Below, piece by piece: positions 45,687-56,794 of a stretch of 64,000 bases of DNA. The position numbers were made by a program, and so were the translations under genes. The notes below the pieces were generated by a model, which saw only the letters and a program-made list of their open reading frames with translations, ran no database searches and had not been told where the DNA came from. The stretch lies in contig QRFJ01005363.1 of the NCBI GenBank assembly GCA_006176705.1, positions 36,178 to 100,177 on the forward strand, in the 5' to 3' direction. This DNA is from Cocos nucifera. Taxonomy: Eukaryota > Streptophyta > Magnoliopsida > Arecales > Arecaceae. The stretch's first letter is position 1. Every line of letters starts with the position of its first letter.

Positions 45687-46319
45687 CGTGAGGTTTCTGG
45701 ACCAATAATTTCAACCCTCATTCATAGTTTCTTCAATGGACAAATTTTATGATTGAAATATAGATTCCAGAACAGGTTATTTTCTTTGGCTACTCAGGTC
45801 TCAAACAATTTGATTTACTGTGCCACTAGGGTGGCTCGCTGTCAGGATCCATTGGGTTTCATGTGGCCAATCGTTGGCTGATGATCATCCAGATTAGCTA
45901 CATATGGTATCATTGATGCTTAGCATCCCAATTACAGTCACTATCTAAATGAAGGTTATTGAGGAGAGTTTGCTAAAAGCTTTTCTTGACAAAGCTTGTA
46001 GTTTTTAATAGGACGGACAGATATCAAGTGTAGAACCTTTTGTTTTCTTGTTCTTTGATGTGTATGTTGGGGGGTGGATGGTGGATGCTGAGCGACACCA
46101 AATTATCAAGAGAAGGATGCTGTCTCTGTTATAACTAAAATCAGCTTACGGTAATTTCTGTAATCACATTAATTAAAAGGACGTAACGACCGTTTACAGA
46201 GAAGGAAAAGGACGTAACGACCGAAGATCTAGAAGATTCAAAAATTGTTACAGCATCGAAAGGCTTGTCAAATTCAAAAATTGTTACAACATCGAAAGGC
46301 TTGTCAAATTCATTGACCA
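45687..46319. other. Downstream sequence with short direct repeats, no gene
   Basis: 45687-46140 looks like ordinary low-copy or 3' flanking DNA, with nothing recognised. 46178-46222 carries two copies of AAAGGACGTAACGACCG. 46235-46310 carries two copies of a 36-bp unit starting AATTCAAAAATTGTTACA. The minus-strand frame 46141-46329 follows this repeat. Confidence 0.55.
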
Positions 46320-46655
46320 TTGTACCCATGCCTTAGAGATGTGAACCTGCTAGATAACTCCAAACAGAGCGAGGGTGCCAAAGTTCTTGATCCTCATGGT
46401 GATACGGAAAAGGGATCACCGATGCATAAATCAGTAGAAGATGAGGACCAATGCCAAGTGTTCAAAGCTCAATGGGATTCTATTCATGATCGTACTCATA
46501 TTCAGCTTGGACCGGGTAAGCCCTCCCATTCTTCAAAATCAGGAAGCTCTTCGGGCGAAGGGAGCATGAATCCCCCTCTTTTTGAAGGTTCATGTCAGGG
46601 AAGCCCAATGAATGAAAACCATATGGGTAAACCATTTGCTTCTTCCATCTTGTAA
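46320..46655 (+). CDS. Unrecognised 111-aa ORF, possible gene fragment
   Basis: An open frame of balanced composition, rich in Ser, Gly, Asp, Glu and Pro (for example KSVEDEDQCQVFKAQWDS, SSKSGSSSGEGSMNPPLF). It resembles a disordered segment of a regulatory or nuclear protein, and I cannot name a family. No signal peptide or membrane segment is seen. It could be one exon of a broken plant gene, since it lies in the same island as the NATA1-like and ALIS remnants. The first Met may not be the true start. Confidence 0.35.
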   Translation: MYPCLRDVNLLDNSKQSEGAKVLDPHGDTEKGSPMHKSVEDEDQCQVFKAQWDSIHDRTHIQLGPGKPSHSSKSGSSSGEGSMNPPLFEGSCQGSPMNENHMGKPFASSIL

Positions 46656-47379
46656 GTAGGAGAAAATGTTAGCCATCCATTGGGATTCCCTAGGACTCAA
46701 AACAGCCTGCCTCTCACCATGTACCTTTCAATTTCCCCATTCATGTGATGCCTCTTCTTAATACTGTTGTTGGTTTGATCAAATACATCTATGAATAGAT
46801 CTTCTCTTCTATAAGTTGCAGGTAACTCATTGATCTTTCTACATATCCTGTATCTTCACTCCAATTTATCTGCTTCACGAGTTCGTTGCTTTATTATTTC
46901 TCTTCTATAAGTTGTAGGAGCGACATCCACACTTTGGAGGTCCTTCGGTATCCTATTGCACATAGCTAGATAGCTCCTCATTCCAGCCTAACTAGACATA
47001 GAAGCCATTTGAGGGCGCTTGTAGGCAGAGAGAGGCATGAATCACAGCTTAGATGATGGCCTAGATTTCTCACTTGTTTGAAGCTTGGGCACATTCAAGG
47101 GGCATGGAGGTACCACTTTCAGGCCAATTTTCTTCTCTCTCTTCTGATGGTAATAATTCTCCGACTACTAATTGACTAGACATTTGATATTTTAGATTTA
47201 ACATTTATATATGTAATGCACTTGTATAAGTATATGAAGAATTTTTATTATATGGTATTTGGCATATTTTAGTATAATTGATGGTAAACTTTAAATACTA
47301 AATATATGTAATTAGTTGAATATTAACAGATGAATCTCAATATTTTGTTTTATTAAATTTGATATTCATTTCAGGTTTG
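46656..47379. other. No gene recognised
   Basis: Moderately G/C-containing DNA (46700-47160) that could be exon or UTR remains of a broken gene, then A/T-rich DNA from 47200. A phrase TTCTCTTCTATAAGTTGCAG / TTCTCTTCTATAAGTTGTAG occurs twice (46804, 46900), a local direct duplication. Confidence 0.4.
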
Positions 47380-47890
47380 TACATTTCTAATGAATTTTTG
47401 ATGGATTTCTTATAGATTTTTTATCAATAAATTTTGTGATGGATTATCTATCAGTAAATGAAAAAAATTTAAATACAATAGTGATAGATTTTTTTGACAA
47501 ACTATCCATCAAATATTTTATCAGAAAGTTTTCTTACAAAAAATCTGTCAATACGAGTATCAAGTCGTAAAAAAATTTCTGATGGATAGTTTGTCAAAAA
47601 AATTTCTGATAGATTATCTGTTGGAAAATTTTGTCATAATTATATTTTCTGACAAAAAAATAATATTCATTGAAGAATGTGGAAAGTATATATTTGACAG
47701 ATTATTCGTTATAATATAAATTTATCAGAAAATTTTTTGAGAGATACAATCTGCCAGAAAAAATACTGACATGATTTTTTCAACAGATGAGAATCCATCA
47801 AAAAATTCATCAAAAACATGTTTTCTTATGAAATTTAAGAATTTTTCTGACAATTATCCATCAGTGAAGTCTTTATTTCTCATAGTATAT
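47380..47890. repeat. CACTA-like subterminal array
   Basis: Repeats of GATGGATTATCTATCA, TTTCTGATGGATAGTTTGTCA and related palindromic words, the same family as 19780-20252. No terminus or transposase is nearby, so this is an isolated remnant. Confidence 0.6.
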
Positions 47891-48330
47891 ATATTGTTTG
47901 CCAACGTGGTTAAAATGAATCCTATTAGCATCCCTCTACTAGTCGCAGAAGCATAACATCTTGATGATTTCGGAACTCTTTTGATGAAAGAAATAAAAGA
48001 AAATGAAGTATGGAACTCAAGCATGATAGAACTCTTCATTGGCATCTGATCTGCTGTTGACGCTGCCTATGGAAAGGATCCCATATGCTAGCGTATCCCA
48101 TCAACTTGAGAGAAGACACCAACCCAAGAGATGCCTCCATGGTGGTCCTTAAGATATAGCGTAATTTGAAGCAAGCCGAGAAGAAAAGAAATGTAGACAA
48201 GCTATTGTTAGGGGCCGGGTAAATGACCGGGTTGGGCCGAAGCCTCGTGACGGGCTGAGCCAGGCCTAAATGGGGCCGGATTTTTCTTGTACACATTAAT
48301 AAGTCCAGGCTAATCTTAAATAGAAAATAC
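47891..48330. other. No gene recognised
   Basis: Low-copy-looking DNA. A 136-aa minus-strand frame (48036-48446) runs into the MITE on the right and matches nothing I know. 48210-48290 is G/C-rich with GGGCCG words. Confidence 0.4.
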
Positions 48331-48478
48331 TTTGTGCACGGTAGCCCACGTATACCGCTTGCGATGATTGGCTCACATGTAGAAATAGAAGAAAAAATAA
48401 AATTTTGGATGCCGTGCTTTGGCTCCAAGTATGAGCCAATCATCATGGTGCATGTAGGGCTAAACTGTGGTGCACAAA
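48331..48478. mobile_element. 148-bp MITE with inverted repeats of about 45 bp
   Basis: The left end TTTGTGCACGGTAGCCC, then GATGATTGGCTCA, is repeated inverted at the right end (TGAGCCAATCATC, then GGGCT...GTGCACAAA). The loop is only about 50 bp. No target duplication is clear. Confidence 0.7.
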
Positions 48479-48636
48479 AAATTTTCCATCCTAAATAACT
48501 CAGGCCATCTTCCGAAAATGAGTTTGGTACTACCTTACCAGTTTTATATGGGTCGGGCTTGGTAATTATGCCAACGAGGTTACACTTCGCTGGCTTTGAG
48601 CCGTACCTCGTTGGCTTTTAGCCGTCTGTTTTTGAC

Positions 48637-48655
48637 TTTTTTTTTTTTTTTTTTT
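48637..48655. repeat. Poly(T) tract
   Basis: Nineteen consecutive T. It may be the tail of a minus-strand retroposed sequence, but no flanking duplication was found. Confidence 0.6.
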
Positions 48656-49000
48656 GGCCGATTTCACCTCTCATTTCTTCGTGATTGTGGCCTCCACCTG
48701 AACGTTCATCCTTGTAGAAGGGAAGTATCCTCTTTGGTTGCAAGTGAACGTGCACTGCATCATAGCTCTCCTTTCTGTGCTTCAACTTCTGAGGTACCTC
48801 CTTAATCAATACATGCTTATTTGCCAGTATATAACATTGAAATGATCTCAGTTTCAATATATATAATCATTTCCCATTAGCTTTTGAATAGCCTCGGTTT
48901 CAAAGATGAAAGTGATGAAAGAGGTGATATTATATTTGACAGGTACAAGAAAATAAGGACCCAAGAAATCAATAAACTTATAATCAAGGCACGGTAATCA

Positions 49001-49051
49001 AACTTCTTATACATTTTTTTTTTTTTTTTTTGGTACATAACTTCTTATACA
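49001..49051 (-). mobile_element. 25-bp poly(A) retro-insertion stub with 13-bp target duplication
   Basis: AACTTCTTATACA occurs perfectly at 49001-49013 and 49039-49051. Between them are T18 plus GGTACAT. On the minus strand this is a seven-base stub followed by an A18 tail, the signature of target-primed reverse transcription by LINE machinery that stopped almost at once. Confidence 0.75.
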
Positions 49052-49208
49052 ATTTCGATCATATATAGAGGAAATAGAAAAGGATCACATATATCAGTTC
49101 AGTTATCACGCAAACCATAATTATAAGACATCCAACTTAAGCACTGAACGCATAGACTACATGTAAATCCAAGATAATTTTGATCACAGAAATCTAGAAC
49201 AGACCAGA

Positions 49209-49700
49209 TCAGGGAGAGAGCGGCATCACAAAAGACTCTTTAGGCTGAAGGAAAAGTTCCTCGTCATGACCTCCAAAGAAGAAGCAGGACAGGGCAAGCG
49301 CCACCAACGTGGCAGGCCTGATCATGCCCGCGGCTAGAGGAAGCATCACCGAGAGCAGAACCAACCCCGACCCCAGCACCAATAGCATGTATAAGAAGAA
49401 GAGATGTATTGTGGGAACGAGCCCGTTCTCCACGGAAGAAGTCCAGAGGATTCCGCTTGCCGAGAAAACTATGGTAAGGAACCCAACCTTGGCCCAAAAC
49501 TTCTGGAATTGATTCATCTCTCGACGGCCATCGAGTTCGCCAGCGTTTCCAATCTTCAGGCATCCATTTTGCTCGTTTTCGTTGTAATAGCATCGGCAAG
49601 TTGGATTGTGATGAAAGGGGATGGTGCCTGCATGGCTTACGAGATTTTGGAAAGTAGATGGTGGTGATGGAAGCTTCCCTGAAGTTTCCGTTTCCACCAA
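49209..49700 (-). CDS. Possible small membrane protein, 163 aa, unrecognised
   Basis: The frame starts MVETETSGKLPSPPSTFQ and ends QPKESFVMPLSP. The second half has three hydrophobic stretches: VGFLTIVFSASGILW (about residues 72-86), IHLFFLYMLLVLGSGLVLLS (about 97-116) and PATLVALALSCFFFGG (about 128-143). An alternative start is the internal Met of MNQFQKFWAKVGF, which would place the first membrane segment near the N-terminus and leave about 100 residues. I recognise no family. G/C content is higher than in the surrounding repeat DNA, and there are no in-frame stops, in contrast to the nearby pseudogenes. An overlapping 147-aa frame is Ser/Arg-rich and less plausible. It could also be an exon of a longer gene. 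Confidence 0.45.
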   Translation of the reverse strand: MVETETSGKLPSPPSTFQNLVSHAGTIPFHHNPTCRCYYNENEQNGCLKIGNAGELDGRREMNQFQKFWAKVGFLTIVFSASGILWTSSVENGLVPTIHLFFLYMLLVLGSGLVLLSVMLPLAAGMIRPATLVALALSCFFFGGHDEELFLQPKESFVMPLSP

Positions 49701-50336
49701 GCTGCATTCAGGTGCTCCGCATCACGTGAGCTGGGTTTATCATGGGTCGGACATGGGCACGAAAAATAACAAATTTTAAATAGACTCGGGCGAAATCCGG
49801 ACGCCCGACGATGATCAGCGTATGTAACACGGTAGCATTTCTCATAAAATATGATCCGATAAAATATACAAGACTCAAAACCTATACAAAAAATGAAAAA
49901 TATGGAAGACAAGATTAGCATTATTTTTGAAAATTAAAATATGTTTAGAAATATCAATTTCTTAATCAAACCATAAAGTAACAATTTCCATTATGAGCAT
50001 CCATATCTAAAATATAAAATATGAAATTGAACCATCCGAATTTCATATCTCTAAAATAATTTATGAAATCTAAAAATTCAACTTGAGTTTAATTTTGCTA
50101 ATCTCTTCATATTTTCAACAACAAGCAATTCCAAGTAGCTGTATGTATCATACTCCTCTAAAAATCATTTGGAGATGATGAAAGCCGGACGACACGGTAG
50201 ATAAAGTCAAAAATGTGATATGCATGGCCTAATATTTCGTCGCCTTTCCCGCTCTCTCTCCTGTCTTTCCTCTTCATCTCCCAAGTCTCTTGTTTATGGT
50301 TCCTTATAAAATACTGGTAGTCATTAGCCTTGGCCA
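49701..50336. other. No gene recognised; possible upstream region of the 49209-49700 frame
   Basis: A/T-rich. It contains CTCTCTCTCCTGTC pyrimidine tracts (50250-50290) and a TATA-like word TTATAAAATA at 50305, just before the tandem array. No coding potential is recognised. Confidence 0.4.
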
Positions 50337-51089
50337 ATTGAGACGCAATAGTGATGTGTTAACTTCACTGTTGGGTGAGTTAACGCATCGCCGAAACTTG
50401 TGTTAAATATGGGACCCAGATCTTAAGGTCGACTTTTCAGCTACCTTGCGTTATGCGGCCAGCAGCCTGATGTGATAGCCTGTTAATTTATGATTGGTGG
50501 AATATGAGAAAAAGACTTGATACGTCAGTAAGGGAGCATGATTGCTGTTTAGCATAAGGTAGCTGATGGACGAATGGGGACTGGCTATTCGGGTATTGAG
50601 CCGCATTAGTGATGTTAACTTCACTCTTGATTGAGTATAACGCGTCGCCGAAATCTTGGGTTAAATATGGGACCCACATCCTAAGGTCGATTGCTCTTCT
50701 ACCTTGCATTATGTGGCCAGCAGCCTGATGTGATAGCGTGTTAATTTATGATTTTGATGGAATATGATCATAGACTTGATATATATGTCAGTAAGGGAGC
50801 ATGTTGCTGTTTACCACAGCAAGGTAGCTGATGGATGAATGGGGACCGGCTATTTGGGTACGTAATTGAGCCGCGTTAGTAATATTAACTTCACTCTTGG
50901 ATGAGTATGACGCATTGCCGAAACCTCGTGTTAAATGTGGGACCGCGATCCTAAGATCGATTGCTCAACTATCTTGCGTTATGCGGCCAGCAGCCTGATG
51001 TGATAGCGTGTTAATTTATGATTGGCGGAATACAAGAAAAGACTTGATACGTCAATAAGGGAGGTAGCATGTGGATGAACGGGGACTCG
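50337..51089. repeat. Tandem array of about 260 bp x 2.8 copies
   Basis: Units begin at 50337, 50595 and 50864 (ATTGAG followed by CGCAATAG or CCGC[A/G]TTAG). Each has a TTAACTTCAC...GTGAGTTAA-like inverted pair, CGCATCGCCGAAA, CGGCCAGCAGCCTGATGTG, and ACGTCA-like GATACGTCAGTAAGGGAG. The third copy is shortened and ends near 51089. No open frame spans the unit. Confidence 0.85.
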
Positions 51090-51167
51090 CAGGGTGGCGG
51101 ACGGGCGTTCGACCGGAGTAACTTTTTTTTGCGGATCACATGCGCTGTAGTAAAATTAGGGTTTTTT

Positions 51168-53660
51168 TTTTTGAAATATTATTTTATAAATATTTAATTC
51201 TAAAAATATAATATTTTTAAATGTATTTCTAAAACTATTCTAGTTGGGATGAGGTGGAGCTGATGTGGCAAAATCACATATTGAACATGCAATTTTAGAC
51301 TTGAAATTGTATGTTCAATGTGCAATTTCATGTAAGATGGCAAAAATAAAATAAAAAAATAAATTCGTATGTGAAATTGTGATTTTACTTGAAATTGCAT
51401 CTTGGATATATGATTTGTCTCTCTCATTTTTTTCTCTTCGCGCACGATCGGATGAAGGAGCGTGAGTGGTCGCCAGGGCCGGAGGAAGGAAGGGGAGGGG
51501 ATGGCGGCGGTGATGGAGGATGGAGGGGGCACCGATGAAGGAGAGTGGTGGTGGTGGTGGTCGCTCGGATTCGCAGGATGCGGGCTTCGTCGTTGCCGAA
51601 AGGAGGGCAGGGAGGGGAGGGGAGGGCGGCGGTGGCTGCATCAAGGAGGAGGCGAGGGCGGCGGCAGCGGCTGTGCCGGGGGAAGGGGAGGAGAGGATGG
51701 TGGCGGCTGTGTCGAAGAGGGTGGGGTAGGAGAGGGGAGGGCGGCGACAGCTGCACTGGGGTAGGGGGCGGGGGGGAGGTGGTGCTGCAAGAGGAAGGGA
51801 AGGAAAAGAGGAAAAAAATGAAAAGAAAGAAAAAAAAAATTTGAAGAGAAGAAGAAAAAAAAATTTATTATTAATTTAAAATATTATTTATATAATAGTA
51901 TATTATTTATAAAATATTATTTTTTAAAAATATTATTTTTAAAAATATGTTATTGTTAAAAAATAAAAATAGTAAAAAAATAAAATAGGATATAATTAAA
52001 ATAATAAAACATTATTTTAGTAAATATTATTAAAAATATGATATTATTTTAATAAAAAAATAAATTATTATTTTAGTAATAATCAAAAAATGTTATTATT
52101 TTATTAATACTAAAAATTATTATTATTTTAATCTATATTATTATTTTAGTAACTTCACTTACTAATAGTTTTTGAAAATAAAAATAAATAGAATATTTAT
52201 TAATAAAAATAAATAAATTATTTTAAAGTAAATATTTATTTATAATCCTATTTTTATTAATTTTTGAAATAGGATTATTTTTAAAATAAATATGTTAATA
52301 AAAATAAATAACATATTTATTTTAAAAATAATCCTATTTATTTTAAAAATAAATAGCATAAATATGTTAAAAAAATATTATTTTTGATTAATAGTAAAAT
52401 ATTATTATTTGATTAATAATAAAATATTATTTTATTATTTGAGGAATGGAAGGAAAAAGAAAACAAGAAAATATTTGGGGAGGAGGAGGAAAAAAGAAAA
52501 ATAAAAAGATAATATTTTTATTAATAATTTAAAAATGCTATTTGTATATTAACATATTATTTTTAAAAAGTTTATTTTCCTAAAAATTAATAATAAAATA
52601 TTCTTTTATAAAAGAAAAAAATATTTTTTAAAAATTATTATACAAATAATATTATTTTGATTATTAATAATACTTTAAATAATGTTTATGATTTTTAAAA
52701 ATAATATTTGTATAATAACATATTATGTTTAAAAATTTATTTCTTAAAAAACTAATAATAAAATCATAAAATATTATGTAAAAATGATGTGATATAATAG
52801 TAAAATATGTTTTATTATTTTTTAATAATAATATATTTTCTAAAATAGTATATTTAAATTAATAATAAAAAATATTATTTTTTTTCTTTTTTCCTCCTCC
52901 AAAAATTTTCTTTTTTTTTTCCTTTCTTTTTGTTTTTACCCCCGCTTTCCCTTTCCTTCCTCCCGCAGCACCCCCCGCACCCCCCTGAGTGCACCCACCA
53001 TCGCCCTCCCCTCCTCCCTCCCCCTTGCCCGCCTTGGCGGTGGCGAAGCCCGCCCACACGCCACGCCCCCTACAGCTCCGCCCGACCACCACCACCTCCT
53101 CCAAGAACTCGCACCCCACCATGCGCCCCCTCCATTCGTTCCCTCTCCATCCTTTGCGGGCCGGCACTGCCATCGTCCCCTCTCCAATCGGCCGCATCGA
53201 ATGCGCCACCAACACCCTTCCCTCTCCCGCTCCAAGCGCCTCCCGCACCCCACGCGACCACGGTCCGGTGCCGCCGCCATCCCCACCTCCCCTCCTCGAC
53301 CCCAGGCGCCTCCCGCATCCCACGCCGCCGCCGTCCCCACCTCCCTCGGCCTCGGGCGCCTCCCGCACCCCGCGCCGCCGCCATTACCTCCTCTGGCCCC
53401 GGCGAAGAGTGAATTCAAACAAAAAAAAATACAGTCGGATGATGCACGGGAAAAAAAAAAGAAGATGCATGTTGGAGATGCAATTTCACTAAAATCACAT
53501 CTTCCACGATTTCAACATACGATTTTAAGTCTGAAATCACATGTTCAATATGTGATTTTACCACATCACCGTCACCTCATCAGAACTAGGATAGTTTTGA
53601 AAATAGATTTAAAAAGATAGTATTTTTGAAATTAATTATTTAAAAAATAATATTTAAAAA
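51168..53660. mobile_element. Foldback-like element with arms of about 730-820 bp
   Basis: The left arm (51168-51900) and right arm (52840-53660) are inverted copies. Outer A/T-rich ends match (CTAGTTGGGATGAGGTGGAG against the complement of 53573-53592). They are followed by a zone with AAATCACATATTGAACATG, then a very G-rich (left) or C-rich (right) segment, then a purine tract and TTATTATTAATTTAAA. The centre is A/T-rich and holds another GGAATGGAAGGAAAAAG copy at 52443. Overlapping Gly/Arg- or Pro-rich frames on both strands are compositional. No transposase is present. It could be a non-autonomous Mutator-like or foldback element. Confidence 0.75.
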
Positions 53661-53937
53661 ATTCATAAAATTAATATAAAATATATTATTTAAATATATT
53701 AGATCATATAATATAATTGATAATAAAATAAATATTTAATATTATTTATTTTTTATCAACTTTTGCTGATAAAATTATTTTTTATAGAATTAAAAAATAA
53801 TATTATTAATTTTTAATATTTTATATAATTTTTTATAAATATATATGATATCTTACATAATATATATATTTTCTATGTCTTCATATGACATCTTAAATAA
53901 TATATATGGCTTTCATAGTCTATTTTTTTTTAATTTT
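53661..53937. other. AT-rich spacer
   Basis: A/T-rich DNA with a tandem piece CATATGACATCTTA and ATAATATATAT (53820-53915). Nothing else is seen. Confidence 0.4.
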
Positions 53938-55780
53938 TGATACCCTTTGTTGCCACTGATCATTGAGAAGAGAAGTACCGGCCAAGCTGCCGTAGCCCCA
54001 ACCATTGCCAACCTGAGCCACATGGACTGTGGCCTTCATTTTGGGGAACAAATAGGGAGTAGAAGATCCCCTTTTCCATTAGGAAGAAAAGAGGAAGAAA
54101 AAAAAAAAAAAGAAGTGAGAGTTCTCTCTCTTTCTTCTCTCTCTCTCCTTTCTCTTCATATGCTTTCAATATTTTCTCTCTAGAAAGCTGTACTTTCTCT
54201 CTCAAAAATAATTTTTCTCTCTAAAATTATTTCTCTCAAAGAAGTTTCTCTCTCTAATATTGATCAAGTAAAGAACTTTCTTTTGATGATTTTGATCAGG
54301 CTTGGTAATAGATCTTGATCCACAATCTCCAGATAATGTGCTGATGTCCACCTTGGTCGAATCTAAATACCATCAAATTGGATTAATTTGATCTCTATAA
54401 AATCAATTGTATCTTAATCTGATCTTAATTAATAAAATTATTTGATTAAACTGATATCTGATCATAAGGCACTATACTAGCCTCCACCATGACTCTTGCC
54501 GGATACTACTGATTTGATTATCTTTGATCTCTATTAAATCATCTATTTTCTATTCTAATCATGATCAGATTAAATTATCTTAATTGGACTGACTAGGACA
54601 TTAGATACTATTGCTTTTGTCAGTCTTGTGAGAGTGTCAAAATTTAGGATTTTCATTAGTTGTGACTTAAAATTGGTAGAAGAATCTATTTTGAATAATA
54701 GGATCTAAAGAATATTCTCAGGATTGATTAAAATATATCCGTTCAATGTTCTACATAGATAAGTAATGAACCATCTTTTCAAGATATTTTATTATTTATT
54801 TTGAAAGCAAATAATTAATTTTTAATTTATGTATGATTTATAAAACTATATTTTAAATTAAAAGTAATTTATAAATTTGAGATTTTTGAAATATTATGAT
54901 TTATTAATTTATTATAAAATAGTTAAATGTTAAATAAAATTATGATATTTATATGTTATATTACAAAGTACTTTGATACGGATCGGATTTGTGTTCTCAA
55001 TCTAACTATATTTTGGACCCTACTAAAGAGGGTTATGCATTGGTACTCTGGATCTTGCTAATGAAGGTTATGCATTGGTTCTCTAGATCCTATTAATAGG
55101 GGTTGTGCATTGTTTCTCTAAACCTTACTAGTGAGGGTTATGCGTTGGCACTTTGATTGAGCTTACTATCTCTATTCTAGCCCTATCATTGTGTATAAAT
55201 ATGGTCATAGTTAAGACTATTGATTTATGTATTATTTGATTTGAATCAGATTTATGATTATGTATACATATGAATATTTAAAAATATTTAATTTACTTAA
55301 ATAAGTATAAAATTTATTTTTATATTTATTCATAGTATTTATTTTTGAACTTCATATCTTATGATAATATTTAAAATATCTAGTTAAGATATTCATTACT
55401 TGACTATCGAGCTTATTACCTCTTCTTTGTATTTCAAATTTAGCTTCTTAGTTATGGACGTAGGTACTGCTTTGGGAGTGAATTTAAGGACAAGAGTCCA
55501 CAGTATCAATCATGTTTAGATGCAGATTTATTATAATATTTTATAGAATTATTATTTAAAATTTAATTGATGTAAGATCTTTTCAATATTATTAAAATTT
55601 TGTGAGAGATTAAAGTTGATTTTAGTTAGTTAAATTTTGGACTTAATTTATTATTAATTTTATTGTAATGTATTGATATTATATTTAGAATATCTTGCAT
55701 GCTTGTAGAGAGAGTTGTCCATGAGTATGTGACCATTGCCATGATCCCTAGGTTCACAATCTTGGGTATGGGATGTGATA
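53938..55780 (+). repeat. LTR of a gypsy element (Tekay/Del-like chromovirus)
   Basis: Starts TGATACCC and ends GGGATGTGATA, eight bases before an initiator-Met primer-binding site (TGGTATCAGAGCT, 55788-55800). The length (about 1.84 kb), TGATACCC start and layout fit plant Del/Tekay elements, inferred from memory. It contains CT-rich U5-like sequence (54120-54260) and, at 55010-55160, four tandem units of about 43 bp (GAGGGTTATGCATTGGTACT). Confidence 0.65.
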
Positions 55781-55787
55781 ATTAATA

Positions 55788-55800
55788 TGGTATCAGAGCT
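55788..55800 (+). promoter_or_regulatory. Primer-binding site, initiator tRNA-Met
   Basis: TGGTATCAGAGCT on the plus strand, a perfect match to the initiator-Met complement. It defines the LTR 53938-55780 as a 5' LTR of a plus-strand element. Confidence 0.85.
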
Positions 55801-56133
55801 AAATAGATAAATTATGACATGTAGAATCAGACAAGCATAGGTGGGTAGATACTAAGAATATGGGATATAGATCTATGATGATTACAGTATAAGTTATCTT
55901 TATGATTTTTTTGTTAAACCTTACGAATATGTATGAAAAAGATTTCAAAGAAATTACGATTCATAGGATTTGATATATAATGCAGCAATCTATGAATTAT
56001 GATATGATTAGTTTGATTTTGATCTAAAATAATGGCAAAAGGATTAATCATGAAAATTTATTGTACATTATGATTACTAATTTGATCATCAATTGTTTAA
56101 ATAAATTTTGGAGCACAAATTTGATATGGGCAC
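55801..56133 (+). other. Truncated internal leader of the gypsy element
   Basis: About 330 bp of 5' untranslated sequence downstream of the primer-binding site, without an open frame. The element is cut at 56133 by the next LTR; gag and pol are not in the window. Confidence 0.5.
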
Positions 56134-56794
56134 TATTGGTGCAGAAACTGATCGTTGCTGGATCCGGTTGGAGCGGAGGTGGACGAGATTGCCATCAGAG
56201 ACCTACAAAATAAAGTCCTGTCCGAAGCCGATGGGGGGTGGCTTCGATAGGATCCTTCGACGATCAAGTCAGCTCTGACCAACAGAAATGGAGTACTCGA
56301 AAATGCGTTCTGCAGAGCTTAGAGAAGGGGAGGAGAGCTTAGAGCTTAGAGATTAGAGTTAGCATATCTGGAGGGTCCTTTTTATAGGCGGAGCTTGATG
56401 GTGATAGCTGCAGCTGCCTGATGGTAGGCCGCTCGATGCTGCACCAAATTTGATGCAGAGAGGATGGTGTTGTTAGACTAATAGTGATAGCCGTACCGTC
56501 CGATAGTGATGGGCTGCTCGAGGTCTGACAGAGTGAGGGGGGCACCGCCTGTAGCATCATTTGTGGCAGACTGATGATGACTATTCGACCAGATTTAATG
56601 GTGGTAGCTCTAAGAAAGCGAACGTCGATTGGTGGACCTCGACATATATCAATTCCAAAGGAGTTCGGACTCCTAAAGGGGAAGCTCAGAAGGATTTCGG
56701 CTCCCATAGGCATCTAGCTGGAGGAGTGCAGCTAAGGCTCGATCGCTAGGAAGTTCAAAAGGAGCTCGACCGTTGAGGAAAAGAGAGAGATTCA
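56134..56794 (-). repeat. Minus-strand LTR fragment of a Tat-like gypsy
   Basis: Its 3' end reads CTGCACCAATA on the minus strand. A TATA-like CCTATAAAAAGGACC lies at about 56380-56394 on the minus strand, with AGCTTAGAG repeats in the leader. The U3 part (56640-56790) reads GAGCTCCTTTTGAACTTC and CGAGCCTTAGCTG, like the plus-strand LTR at 63679-64000 (GAGCTCCTTCGG, GGGCCTTAGCTG). So both belong to one family. It is truncated on the right by Copia-1'. Confidence 0.6.

Noticed and set aside
48036..48446. 136-aa minus-strand frame
   Set aside because: About half overlaps a MITE and a GC-rich repeat-like segment; no family recognised.
51200..51844. Several 60-110-aa frames on both strands (Gly/Arg-rich or Pro/Ser-rich)
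   Set aside because: They lie in the G-rich arm of the foldback element; long frames on both strands are an effect of the skewed composition.
52859..53620. Overlapping 100-169-aa frames on both strands
   Set aside because: Same reason as in the left arm; this is the inverted C-rich arm, with no domain recognisable.
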